Positions 34,251 through 42,480 of a stretch of DNA of 64,000 bases are shown one piece after another. The position numbers and the translations under genes were made by a program. Position 1 is the stretch's first letter. The number at the start of each line of letters is the position of its first letter. Below the pieces are notes generated by a model. It was not told the DNA's origin, searched no databases, and saw nothing but the letters and a program-made list of their open reading frames with translations. Source of the stretch: Parvibaculum sp. (GTDB taxonomy: Bacteria; Pseudomonadota; Alphaproteobacteria; Parvibaculales; Parvibaculaceae); NCBI GenBank assembly GCA_030645235.1, contig JAUSMV010000030.1:496001-560000 (forward strand), read 5' to 3'.

Positions 34251-35561
34251 TCAAGCCGTTCCGAATTTGAGGAACTTCAGCGCCTCAAAATTCTGCACGC
34301 CGCCGCCCACACGTTTGGTCGTGTAAAACAGCACATAGGGTTTGGACGAATAGGGATCGCGCAGCACGCGCACGCCGAGCCGGTCAACGATCAGATAGCC
34401 GCGTTTGAAATCGCCGAAAGCCATCGCCACCGCATCCGTCGTAATTGACGGCATGTCTTCGGATTCCGTCACCGGATAGTTGAGCAATGTCGGCGGCGTT
34501 CCGGCGGCAATGCCGGGCTGCCAGAGATAATTGCCGTCCACGTCCTTGAACTTGCGGATCGCCGATTGCGTCGCGCGGTTCATCACGAAACGCGCATTGG
34601 CGCGGTAGCCCGCCTTCAGCGTGTAGATGAGATCAATCAGAATGTCGGACGGGTTTGACGTGGGGAAAGCGCCGGCAACGCCCGTGGCGACATAGCCGAT
34701 CTTGCCATGCACGGCGCTCGCGTCCGCCACCCTCGGATAAGAGAGGAAGCCGCGCGGGCGGCGGATGCCGTCGCCGGTGACAAAGGCCGTGCCTTCCTGT
34801 TCAGCAAAAGCCGTCTGCACTTCTTCGGCGAGCCACTGGTCGATATTGACAGCAGCATCGTCCAGCAATGTCGAAGTCGCGGCGGGCATGGCATAGAGTT
34901 CCATCGCCGGAAATTCGATCTCGGAGAGTTTACCGCCTGTCGTTTCGAGGCGGCTTTCGCTCTCGCCGACCCAGCCGCTCGCAAAGCCCGATGTCGTGAA
35001 CGGCTTTTTGTAGCTCGCCGCGCCGATCTGGCGCACGCCCGCAATGGCGCGGATGGGCGAGGCCTGCGAGACGATACGGTCGATCATGCGTTCAGTTTCA
35101 GCGGGCACCAGATAGCCGCCATCAGGGTCTGATTGCGCGGCGAGTGCCTTCGCCTCAAGGACACGCAGCTCATGCGTCTCGCCCTTGCGCACATAGGTAT
35201 CAAAGGCGCGCTTGTGTTCGCGCTTGGCGGGATCGAGCGCCACGCGTGCTTCGCCGCCCAATTCAGGGCGGGCGAAGGCGAGTGCCAGATCGTCCACGGT
35301 CTTTTTCTGCCGGTCGAGCGCGCGGTTGATGCGCTCGACTTTATCCTCGGTCACAACATCGGCCGTGAGCTTGCGCTCGATCTGGCCGAGGCGCTCGTCG
35401 TTCGCCTGTTTGAAATCTTCAAACGCGCCGAGAAAATCATCAAGCGCCTCGCGCACGTCATGCGCGGCGGGAACAGATTTTGTCTCAAGATTTTTGGGTT
35501 CGGAGACGTGGGGGTTCAGCGACGCCCCGATGCGCGGGACGCCTTGGTCAAATGCACTCAT
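34251..35561 (-). CDS. Major capsid protein, HK97 fold (RcGTA g5 type)
   Basis: A 436-residue protein. Residues about 35-120 form the coiled-coil scaffold delta domain (VREALDDFLGAFEDFKQAND), removed by the protease, and the mature shell starts with the ALAAQSDPDGGYLVPAETER segment near residue 145, followed by the E-loop with FTTSGFASGWVGES and the P-domain ELYAMPAATSTLLDDA. ATG preceded by AAGGAG. It builds the GTA head. Confidence 0.93.
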   Translation of the reverse strand: MSAFDQGVPRIGASLNPHVSEPKNLETKSVPAAHDVREALDDFLGAFEDFKQANDERLGQIERKLTADVVTEDKVERINRALDRQKKTVDDLALAFARPELGGEARVALDPAKREHKRAFDTYVRKGETHELRVLEAKALAAQSDPDGGYLVPAETERMIDRIVSQASPIRAIAGVRQIGAASYKKPFTTSGFASGWVGESESRLETTGGKLSEIEFPAMELYAMPAATSTLLDDAAVNIDQWLAEEVQTAFAEQEGTAFVTGDGIRRPRGFLSYPRVADASAVHGKIGYVATGVAGAFPTSNPSDILIDLIYTLKAGYRANARFVMNRATQSAIRKFKDVDGNYLWQPGIAAGTPPTLLNYPVTESEDMPSITTDAVAMAFGDFKRGYLIVDRLGVRVLRDPYSSKPYVLFYTTKRVGGGVQNFEALKFLKFGTA

Positions 35562-35576
35562 AGGTGCTCCTTTAGG

Positions 35577-36119
35577 TCAGGGTTTGAAAATAAGCGAAGC
35601 GACGCGGAAGGCCCGCGCCAGTCCCGCATTGATTTTGGCGGTCTGCTTGACTGAGCTGATCCGCGCTTGCGGCAACATGGGAAACGTCACAACCGAGATT
35701 TCCCACAAGTCCACTTCGATGAGACGGCGCAATCCCGTCTTCTTGTCCGACTGCGCTTTGACGACGTGATAGCCGATCGAAAGCCCGTCAATCGCGCCCG
35801 CCCGCATCAGGCTCAACACCTCGCGGCCGCGCGCCACATCGCCGAGCAGCCGGCCCTGCACATAGAGCCCGCGCCCGTCTTCAACAATTTTCGTCCAGAT
35901 GCCGATGGGCTCCAGCGGGTCGTGCTGATAAAGCAGCTTCACGCCCCGATGCCCGCGCCGTTTGAGCGTGCCGCGAAACGCGCCGGGCATCACCATATCG
36001 CGGCCCAGATCCTCCGCGCCGAAGAGCGACGCATAGCCCTCAAAAGTGCCGTCCCCATTGACACTTTTGAAGTCCGCCCGCACCGCCTTGCGCTCAATTT
36101 TTTCCGCTATCCCGTCCAC
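35577..36119 (-). CDS. Prohead protease, HK97 family (RcGTA g4 type)
   Basis: 180 residues from a GTG at 36119, which has GGAGGAC directly upstream; an ATG-less extension beyond 36120 crosses a terminator and is not used. FEGYASLFGAEDLGRDMVMPGAF, then VKLLYQHDPLEPIG (catalytic His) and LMRAGAIDGLSIGYHV (catalytic Ser) form the U35 serine protease triad region. It matures the capsid. It is preceded by a strong terminator, thus possibly dependent on antitermination. Confidence 0.9.
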   Translation of the reverse strand: MDGIAEKIERKAVRADFKSVNGDGTFEGYASLFGAEDLGRDMVMPGAFRGTLKRRGHRGVKLLYQHDPLEPIGIWTKIVEDGRGLYVQGRLLGDVARGREVLSLMRAGAIDGLSIGYHVVKAQSDKKTGLRRLIEVDLWEISVVTFPMLPQARISSVKQTAKINAGLARAFRVASLIFKP

Positions 36120-36142
36120 GCGTCCTCCTTCTGTGAGGCAAC

Positions 36143-36166
36143 AAAAAAGCACCCCGTGGGGTGCTT
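36143..36166 (-). terminator. Intrinsic terminator within the GTA cluster, before the protease gene
   Basis: AAGCACCCC and GGGGTGCTT form a perfect nine-base stem around two bases; on the minus strand six T follow. It lies after the small g3.5-position gene and 24 bases upstream of the protease start. Confidence 0.82.
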
Positions 36167-36181
36167 GCATTTCGTCTTAGT

Positions 36182-36203
36182 CCTCTCCCGCTTGCGGGAG
36201 AGG
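36182..36203. repeat. Palindromic REP-like element
   Basis: CCTCTCCCG/CGGGAGAGG around CTTG, followed by GTTGGGTGAGGG. This kind of palindrome is scattered in many proteobacterial genomes. It sits in the short spacer between the g3.5-position gene and the protease gene, next to the terminator. Confidence 0.7.
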
Positions 36204-36217
36204 GTTGGGTGAGGGTC

Positions 36218-36481
36218 TTACTTTCTTTCAGCAACCACCCGATCCAACTTCTCTTCAATCCGCACCAACGACGCCTGCATCGCTTTTGATTGTTCTTCGA
36301 GCCGCGCCGTGCGCTCGACAACTTCATCCGTGCGGCCCGCGCGTTGCTCCAGCGACGTCAGCCGCTCCGCCGCCGCGCCGGACCAGATCAGGGCGGCGCC
36401 CGTCTGCATGATGATGGTGATGACAAGCGCCACCGGCACATGCCGGTCCATGCGCCAGCCTGTGTTTTCGCCGAGTTTCAT
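36218..36481 (-). CDS. Small membrane/coiled-coil protein in the g3.5 position
   Basis: 87 residues from the ATG at 36481 (GGTGA before it). One transmembrane helix (about residues 14-33, VPVALVITIIMQTGAALIW) followed by a coiled-coil region (LTSLEQRAGRTDEVVERT...). An upstream in-frame extension is the shadow of the portal gene. RcGTA carries a small gene between portal and protease; similarity beyond position and size cannot be judged. Confidence 0.7.
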   Translation of the reverse strand: MKLGENTGWRMDRHVPVALVITIIMQTGAALIWSGAAAERLTSLEQRAGRTDEVVERTARLEEQSKAMQASLVRIEEKLDRVVAERK

Positions 36482-36485
36482 CACG

Positions 36486-37661
36486 TCACCTTTCACCCTT
36501 CCCATATCCCACCGCCGCGCGTTTCTCATCATCCGTGAGAAAATCCGCGCGGCCCACCCGCGCCCAGAGCGCTTCGCGTTCGCCCGACAGCGCTTCGACG
36601 CCGTCCAAATCAAAACCAAGCCGCAGATGGGTCTCGCCATAGCGGTCGCCGAGCCAGCGCGTGAGCCCGCGTGCGGTGCGGGTCGCCAGCGGCAGCACGG
36701 TCTGGCGCCAGAAGCTGCGATTGGCTTCGGCGTAATTAGCAAAAGTGTTGTCGCCGGGAATGCCGAGCAGCATCGGCGGCACGCCGAAGGCGAGCGCGAT
36801 GTCGCGGGCTGCCGCGCGTTTGGCTTCAATGAAATCCATGTCCTTCGGCGTCAGGCCCATCGCAGTCCAGCTTAAGCCGCCTTCAAGGAGCAGAGGCCGC
36901 CCCGCATTGGCCGCGCCCTGATAATTGTCGGTGAGTTCGATCTTCAATCGCGCGAACTGATCCTCGGTGAGGTTCGTTGAGCCGTCAGCGCCTTTATAGA
37001 TGAGTGCGCCCGAAGGCCGCGCGGCATTGTCCAAGAGCGACTTGTTCCACTGCCCCGCCGCATTGTGAATATCGACGGCGAAGGCGGCGGCTTCGAGCGG
37101 GCTCAGGCCATAGTGGTCGTCGGTCGGATGAAACATCCGCATATGCATAATGGGTCTCTCACCCCGCGCCGGATCGTATGCGAATGTCGCCACCCGTCCG
37201 TCCACCGCATATTCATAAGCCTCCGGCCAACCGGCGCGACCGGGCACAACCTTCATCCGGTCGGGGCGCAGCGCATAAAGCTCGCGCGGTTGCCCGTCCA
37301 ATTCCACGAGTTCAAGATAAGCGTTCCCCGCGACTTCGAGATAGCCGTACCAGGCTTCAAACAGATCCGCGCCGCTTTCATGCGGATTGGGCCGCTCCAA
37401 GAGCGACAGCAACGGATGCGCGGTGATCTCGCGCGCACCATCATAAAGCAACCATGGCAGGCTTGCGGCGGCTTCGGCAATCATGCGCACGCAGCGATAG
37501 GCGACCGCATTGCGCTCAAAACTTTCACGCGACAGTTGCGCATAATCGCGCGGCGTCCATTGTGCCCGGCCCTGCATATGCAACGCGAAAAGCGGCGCGA
37601 CACGGCTCATCTTTGTGTCGGGTGCAGATTTCGGCGTCAGAAACGACATCCAATTTTTCAA
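36486..37661 (-). CDS. Portal protein, HK97 type (RcGTA g3 type)
   Basis: A 391-residue protein. YAQLSRESFERNAVAYRCVRMIAEAA at the N-terminus, LLERPNPHESGADLFEAWYG, and the late IPGDNTFANYAEANRSFWRQ are the canonical HK97-family portal signatures. It forms the dodecameric DNA-entry ring. Separated from the terminase gene by a repeat-filled spacer. Confidence 0.93.
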   Translation of the reverse strand: MKNWMSFLTPKSAPDTKMSRVAPLFALHMQGRAQWTPRDYAQLSRESFERNAVAYRCVRMIAEAAASLPWLLYDGAREITAHPLLSLLERPNPHESGADLFEAWYGYLEVAGNAYLELVELDGQPRELYALRPDRMKVVPGRAGWPEAYEYAVDGRVATFAYDPARGERPIMHMRMFHPTDDHYGLSPLEAAAFAVDIHNAAGQWNKSLLDNAARPSGALIYKGADGSTNLTEDQFARLKIELTDNYQGAANAGRPLLLEGGLSWTAMGLTPKDMDFIEAKRAAARDIALAFGVPPMLLGIPGDNTFANYAEANRSFWRQTVLPLATRTARGLTRWLGDRYGETHLRLGFDLDGVEALSGEREALWARVGRADFLTDDEKRAAVGYGKGER

Positions 37662-37838
37662 AATTATCTCCCGATTGACTGTCTAGTCCTCTCCCCCCTT
37701 GAGGGGGAGAGTTAGAGAGGGGGGTGAACCGCAGATTCAGAATTTGACGCTTACCCCCCTCCCTACCCTCCCCCTCACCTTGCGCGTAGGCGCAAAGAAA
37801 AGGATGGGGGGAGGGGAATTAGAAAAATATGCGCCCCC
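37662..37838. repeat. Repeat-filled spacer between terminase and portal genes
   Basis: Holds a near-perfect palindrome CTCTCCCCC/GGGGGAGAG (37689-37710), then AGGGGGGT and ACCCCCCT further apart, and a G-rich run near 37805. No reading frame is supported. It resembles the REP-like element at 36182 and separates two genes that are normally tightly packed in GTA clusters. Confidence 0.6.
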
Positions 37839-39164
37839 CTAAAGCCGTCTCACCTTCGGCGCGCCTGCCTCTGTCCCCAGCATCAGATCCGTCAAGGCCC
37901 AGACGAGCGCATCAAGCCGGTCAGGGCTTTTCCCCATGCCGGGCACGAAATCACACATCTGATCTTCGAGCCGCGCGAGCGAGCCGACATGGCTCACCAG
38001 CCCGCGTTCGTATAAAGCCGCGACAGGTTCGGCCCGCACCCATTTGCCGCGCGTCGCCCGCACGAGGCGGATGGAAGCCTGCGGCATCACCTGGCGCATA
38101 ATGGTCGAGACCATTTCGCCGCCCTGATTGCTTTCGGCAATGATCCGGTCGGCGCGATGATCGCGATAGGCCTTCGCCGCACGGCTTGCCCAGGTGAGCG
38201 GTGTCAATCCGCCCATCGAGCGGTCATCAATCACATAGGCGCTGCCGCTCTCTGTCATGCCCGCGACGACGATGCCGCATTCATCGGCATTGGGTCCGCT
38301 TGTTGCGGGCGGATCGACGGCGACAACAATGCGCACAAGGTCCGGTGCGCGCGCCACCCGCGTTGCGTCGATCATCTCGCGCGACCAGAGCGCATCGGGA
38401 TTGTCTTCAATGAGTTCAGCGTCCAGCTCCTGCCGCCCCAGCCGCGTGCCTTCATAGCGCGTGATGACGGAGCGGAAAAAGGCGTCTGCCAAATTCGCGC
38501 GATTGGCATAGGTGCTCGCCCGCGTGATGACGGTCGCCTCGTCACTCAGCAGGCGTTTCACAATCGGCACGGGGCGCGGCGTTGTCGTCACAACCTGACG
38601 GGGACGTGCGCCGAGCCGCAGCCCGAATTGCAGCATGTCCCATGCGGCTTCGGCATAGCGCCATTTCGCCACTTCGTCCGCCCATGCCGCATCAAATTGC
38701 GGCCCGCGCAAACTTTCAGGCTCTGACGCAGAGAATGCCTGCGCCACAGCGCCGTTCGGCCAGAGCAATCTTTTGCGCGAGGTCTCATAGCGCGGACGGT
38801 TTGTGCCCGCGAGCGATGTCAGACCCGATGCACCTTCAATCATCACTTCGCGCACATCACCCAGCGTCTCGCCCACAAGCGCAATGCGGCCCGCGAGATT
38901 CCGGTCCACGAGCGAGCGGATCCATTCCGCGCCCGCGCGTGTTTTCCCCGCGCCGCGCCCGCCCAGCAGCGCCCATGTCGTCCATTCGCCGCGCGGCGGC
39001 AATTGGTCGGCCCGTGCCCAATAGGGCCAATGCTCAGTGAGCCACAGTTTTTCCGCCCGGCTCAGACTGTCCAGAAACGCCGCCCGTTTCTCCGGTGGCA
39101 TGGAAGAGAGCGAAGCGCCGCTCAAGCTCGGCGCTGAGGTCTTCGCTTGTCGCGCGTTCACCAT
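37839..39164 (-). CDS. Terminase large subunit (RcGTA g2 type)
   Basis: A 441-residue protein. Walker A is LLGGRGAGKTRAGAEWIRSL near residue 65; the ATPase region continues with QFDAAWADEVAKW (Walker B-like), and the nuclease domain has VVAVDPPATSGPNADECGIV with its conserved Asp. This motor packages host DNA into GTA heads. The start lies 130 bases inside the small terminase gene. Confidence 0.93.
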   Translation of the reverse strand: MVNARQAKTSAPSLSGASLSSMPPEKRAAFLDSLSRAEKLWLTEHWPYWARADQLPPRGEWTTWALLGGRGAGKTRAGAEWIRSLVDRNLAGRIALVGETLGDVREVMIEGASGLTSLAGTNRPRYETSRKRLLWPNGAVAQAFSASEPESLRGPQFDAAWADEVAKWRYAEAAWDMLQFGLRLGARPRQVVTTTPRPVPIVKRLLSDEATVITRASTYANRANLADAFFRSVITRYEGTRLGRQELDAELIEDNPDALWSREMIDATRVARAPDLVRIVVAVDPPATSGPNADECGIVVAGMTESGSAYVIDDRSMGGLTPLTWASRAAKAYRDHRADRIIAESNQGGEMVSTIMRQVMPQASIRLVRATRGKWVRAEPVAALYERGLVSHVGSLARLEDQMCDFVPGMGKSPDRLDALVWALTDLMLGTEAGAPKVRRL

Positions 39165-39576
39165 TGCCGTTGCCTTCCTGTTTGTCTTTGCGTGCTTTGA
39201 TTTCGTTCAGTGTTTCCAATGACCGCACCAGCGAGGCGAGGCGGCGCGCATCGCGTTCACGTTCCACCGCCGGACGGTCTTCCAGTGTCTCGCCTTCAAT
39301 CGCCTCAATCTCACGCGCGATCAGGCGCTTCAGCCGCGAGGCAAGCCTGCTCGGCATCAGTTGTGAGCTGACAAGATCTGCCGCTTTTTGTACGGGCGTG
39401 CGCAGCGTCTTGCGCATCGCCCAGCCGTGCCTCGCGGCGTATATCGCGAGTGTTTGCCAGGCCACTCCGTATTCATCGGCGAGCGCGACGAGATTAACCG
39501 ACAGATCCTCGTAGCGCGGGCGAATAGAATCCCAATCCGGCCCTGTGGCCGGTTCTGTTATGACGGGTTTTTTCAT
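39034..39576 (-). CDS. Terminase small subunit (RcGTA g1 type)
   Basis: A 180-residue protein. An N-terminal helix-turn-helix-like region (YEDLSVNLVALADEYGVAWQTLAIYAARHGW) is followed by a helical region (LKRLIAREIEAIEGETLEDR) that overlaps the large subunit gene. First gene of the cluster; the RcGTA homologue has lost strict sequence specificity, which permits packaging of any host DNA. Confidence 0.85.
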   Translation of the reverse strand: MKKPVITEPATGPDWDSIRPRYEDLSVNLVALADEYGVAWQTLAIYAARHGWAMRKTLRTPVQKAADLVSSQLMPSRLASRLKRLIAREIEAIEGETLEDRPAVERERDARRLASLVRSLETLNEIKARKDKQEGNGNGERATSEDLSAELERRFALFHATGETGGVSGQSEPGGKTVAH

Positions 39577-39611
39577 GTGACTGAAATATGGATATGAGGG
39601 TTGCGCTTGTG

Positions 39612-39724
39612 AAGCGGGGATATCTCAGTGAACGGAGTTTTTTCCGTTCACTTCGAGATAGACACATTTTCGGAGATAAAGGGAAGGTGGGGGTCAGGCG
39701 TTACGCTGACAAGCGGGGATATCT
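39612..39724. promoter_or_regulatory. Candidate GTA promoter/operator region
   Basis: 149 bases lie before the small terminase gene. They contain the 14-base direct repeat AAGCGGGGATATCT at 39612-39625 and 39711-39724, the palindrome AGTGAACGG/CCGTTCACT at 39627-39652, extended by TATCTC/GAGATA to 39621-39660, and a second near-palindrome GTCAGGCGTTACGCTGAC (39693-39710). The palindrome could also act as terminator for the gene upstream. The region is a plausible target for the GafYZ-like activator. Confidence 0.5.
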
Positions 39725-39725
39725 T

Positions 39726-40181
39726 CTACTCCGCCACGTATTTCGGCCACTCGACGATATAGTCACAAATATCGTCAAACTCGATCTCGGTCTCGGAGAC
39801 CACGCGGCCCCTGACCGACATGCCGGCTTCAACCACGCTTTCCGTCTCGCCCGACACCAGCGGATGCCAGTCGGGTAAGTCCTTGCCTTCCGAGATCAGC
39901 CGATAGGCGCAGGAGGGCGGCATCCAGCTCACTTCCTCGATCACCTTGGGCGAGAGCTTGACGCAATCGGGCACATGCTTTTTGCGGTTTTTATAGTCCG
40001 AGCATTGGCAGGTGGTGCAGTCGAGCAACCGGCAGGCGACATTGGTATATTCAATCACCAGCGTGTCTTCGTCTTCGAGCTTCACCAGACAGCATTTCGC
40101 GCAGCCGTCGCAGAGCGATTCCCACTCCTTGCGGTTCATTTCCTCAAGCGTTTTCCGCTTCCAGAAGGGCACGTCTGTCAT
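39726..40181 (-). CDS. YcgN/YkgJ-type cysteine cluster protein
   Basis: A 151-residue cytoplasmic protein, the size of the UPF0260/YcgN family, with [20 protein letters not shown] and a later [12 protein letters not shown] and CRLL arrangement giving eight or so conserved cysteines, probably a metal or Fe-S site. Function unknown. Situated directly upstream of the GTA cluster on the same strand but with a structured spacer between. Confidence 0.85.
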   Translation of the reverse strand: MTDVPFWKRKTLEEMNRKEWESLCDGCAKCCLVKLEDEDTLVIEYTNVACRLLDCTTCQCSDYKNRKKHVPDCVKLSPKVIEEVSWMPPSCAYRLISEGKDLPDWHPLVSGETESVVEAGMSVRGRVVSETEIEFDDICDYIVEWPKYVAE

Positions 40182-40368
40182 AAAGCGAGAGAAAGCCCCG
40201 AACGCCCCCGCCCGTCAAGCCCCTTCCCGTCCTGATACAATTTTCGCGCGCCCTGTTCCAAATCCTGCCGCAATGCGGGCACAATGGGGCGGAATACTGC
40301 GCGTCATGCGAGGCACAAACCTTGCCTGTCTTTGCGTTGCTGCCAGCATCTGAAGGAACTGATTAACC

Positions 40369-42408
40369 TTGTCGCATACCGAACCGCCCATTGAGCCGCA
40401 GAACGACCCCGTTGAGGGTGACGAAGCCGGTGCCGCGCCTGTGCGCAAGCGTCCCCTCCCGCCGCTATGGCTGCGCCTCACCACATTTGGCCTCACTGCG
40501 GTGCTGCTCGCAGCCACGCTTCTCGTTTTCGTCACGCTGCCGCGTCTGAAAAAAGACATGGAGGCCGCCCCCGCCAATTCGCTGGCGCTCACGGTGCTTG
40601 ACGCGGAAGGCAATGAAATCGGCAGCCGCGGCGGCACAATGGCCCCTGTCGTTCCCATCGGCGAAATGCCGCCTTATCTCGTCAAAGCATTTCTCGCGAC
40701 CGAAGACCGCCGCTTCTATAGCCATTGGGGCCTTGACGGGCGCGGCCTTGCGCGCGCCACATGGACCAATATCCGCGCCGGTGGTTTTGTCGAAGGCGGC
40801 TCGACTATCACGCAGCAATTGGCGAAAAATCTCTATCTCGACAGCGACCGCACACTTTGGCGCAAAGCACAGGAAGCCTTGATCGCGCTCTGGCTCGAAG
40901 GCAATTACAGCAAAGACGAAATTCTCTCGGCCTATCTGAACCGCATCTATATGGGTGCCGGGAACTATGGCATCGACGCCGCCGCGCATTATTATTTCGG
41001 CAAGAGCGCGCGCGATGTGTCGCTGCCCGAAGCCGCCATGCTTGCAGGTCTGCCCAAAGCGCCGTCGCGCTTTTCCCCCACCAATGATCTCGCCCTTGCC
41101 CGTGCGCGGGCCAATGTCGTGCTTGCCCGCATGTTGGCCAATCGCGATCTGACGCCCGACGAAATGGCCGATGCGCGCGAACATCCCGCCGAGGTCGCAC
41201 CGCGCGGCGCGCGTGACGGTCAGCAGTATTTTGTCGATTGGGTCGCAGGCGAAGTCCGCCTCCTTCTGCCGGAAGCGACAGGCCGTCTCACGGTCAAGAC
41301 AACACTCGACCCCAAGCGCCAGCGCGCCGCTGAAGCCGCCATCGCCAAAGCCTTGAAAGACGGCGCCAACCGCGATGTCGCGCAGGGTGCCGCCATCGCC
41401 CTTTCCAAAAACGGCGCGATCCTCGCCATGGTCGGCGGCAAATCTTATATTGAAAGCCAGTTCAACCGCGCCACGCAGGCCGAGCGCCAGCCCGGCTCCG
41501 CTTTCAAGCCGGTGATCTATCTCGCCGCTCTGGAAAACGGCTTTTCGCCATCCGACAAAATCGACGACAGCCCCGTGACGCTTGGCGAATGGACACCGCA
41601 AAATTATGAGACCAATTCCTATGCGGGTCTCGTGACGCTGACACAGGCGCTCGCAAAGTCGATCAACACGGTTGCGGTGAAACTCGCCGACAAGGTCGGC
41701 ATGCAAAACATCACCGACATGGCGGCGCGCATGGGCATCACCTCGCCCATCCAGTCCAATCTCTCCGTGGCGCTCGGCAGTTCGGAAGTCACGCTGCTCG
41801 AACTCACATCCGCCTATTCCATCTTCGGCAATGACGGCAAACGCGCCGTGCCCTTCGGTGTCGTCGAGATCATCTCGATGGAGGGCGAAACGCTTTATGA
41901 GAACAGACCGGCGAGCTTCACGGTCACATCATCAGTCCATGCGCAGGACATGACCTATATGCTGCATCAGGTGATGACCAACGGCACGGGCGTCCGCGCC
42001 GCCCTCAATGATCGCACGACAGCAGGCAAAACCGGCACAAGCCAGGATTACCGCGACGCGTGGTTCATCGGCTACACGGCTAACGAAACCGCAGGCGTCT
42101 GGTTCGGCAATGATGACAATCACCCGACAGGTCGCGCCTCAGGCGGCGGTTTTGCCGCACCCGCATGGCATGATTATATGGTCGCCGGTCAGAAAGGCGT
42201 GCCGCCCGTGACGCTTGCGGGTGCCGAGCGCATCGCCGCGCCGGAAGTGCGTGAGACGGTCGCCGCGCCCATTCGCTCCTTCATGGGCCAACTCGCCGAC
42301 CTGTTCAGCCTCTCGCCCCGCCTTGATGCGCCGCAGGACCAGAATTTCAGCTCCGGCCGCAGCGACGCGCCCGAAGGCTTGCAACCCGGCGGCGGACGTC
42401 CGCGGTAA
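40369..42408 (+). CDS. Penicillin-binding protein 1A family transglycosylase/transpeptidase
   Basis: A 679-residue bifunctional enzyme starting with TTG (AAGGAA upstream). Cytoplasmic Pro-rich tail, one TM helix (about 38-58), then the GT51 domain with catalytic Glu in ATEDRRFYSHWGLDGRG and GGSTITQQLAKNLYL, and a transpeptidase domain with SxxK in PGSAFKPVIY, SxN as SIN and KTG in AGKTGTSQDYRDAWF. It polymerises and cross-links peptidoglycan at the inner membrane. Shorter than PBP1a of E. coli, typical of alphaproteobacterial paralogues. Confidence 0.9.
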   Translation: MSHTEPPIEPQNDPVEGDEAGAAPVRKRPLPPLWLRLTTFGLTAVLLAATLLVFVTLPRLKKDMEAAPANSLALTVLDAEGNEIGSRGGTMAPVVPIGEMPPYLVKAFLATEDRRFYSHWGLDGRGLARATWTNIRAGGFVEGGSTITQQLAKNLYLDSDRTLWRKAQEALIALWLEGNYSKDEILSAYLNRIYMGAGNYGIDAAAHYYFGKSARDVSLPEAAMLAGLPKAPSRFSPTNDLALARARANVVLARMLANRDLTPDEMADAREHPAEVAPRGARDGQQYFVDWVAGEVRLLLPEATGRLTVKTTLDPKRQRAAEAAIAKALKDGANRDVAQGAAIALSKNGAILAMVGGKSYIESQFNRATQAERQPGSAFKPVIYLAALENGFSPSDKIDDSPVTLGEWTPQNYETNSYAGLVTLTQALAKSINTVAVKLADKVGMQNITDMAARMGITSPIQSNLSVALGSSEVTLLELTSAYSIFGNDGKRAVPFGVVEIISMEGETLYENRPASFTVTSSVHAQDMTYMLHQVMTNGTGVRAALNDRTTAGKTGTSQDYRDAWFIGYTANETAGVWFGNDDNHPTGRASGGGFAAPAWHDYMVAGQKGVPPVTLAGAERIAAPEVRETVAAPIRSFMGQLADLFSLSPRLDAPQDQNFSSGRSDAPEGLQPGGGRPR

Positions 42409-42426
42409 ATATGCCGCCCATATGAG

Positions 42427-42454
42427 AAAAGGCGGTCGTTGCCGACCGCCTTTT
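42427..42454. terminator. Bidirectional intrinsic terminator
   Basis: AAAAGGCGGTCG and CGACCGCCTTTT form a 12-base stem around TTGC, serving both the penicillin-binding protein gene (plus) and the chemoreceptor gene (minus). Confidence 0.85.
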
Positions 42455-42480
42455 GTTCATTATCACGATGACGCCCTGTC

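Larger units (their letters stand above)
19348..39576 (-). mobile_element. RcGTA-like gene transfer agent structural cluster
   Basis: Twenty kilobases of minus-strand genes in the order small terminase, large terminase, portal, g3.5-position gene, prohead protease, capsid, putative decoration protein, connector, head closure, DUF3168, tail tube, g10, tail chaperone, tape measure, DUF2460, DUF2163, NlpC/P60, TIM-barrel protein, DUF2793, hydrolase. This is the order of the R. capsulatus GTA. No integrase, excisionase, replication gene or att site is seen, as expected of a domesticated GTA and unlike a temperate prophage. All frames are open, so particle production is plausible. It is interrupted at about 27.1-31.5 kb. 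Confidence 0.92.

Noticed and set aside
37662-37838. CRISPR-like repeats in the terminase-portal spacer
   Set aside because: The repeats are palindromic and irregular, without equal spacers or cas genes.
19348-39576. Whole region as an active temperate prophage
   Set aside because: No integrase, excisionase, replication or att sequences are seen, and gene order and protein sizes (short tape measure, TIM-barrel hub) are those of a gene transfer agent.
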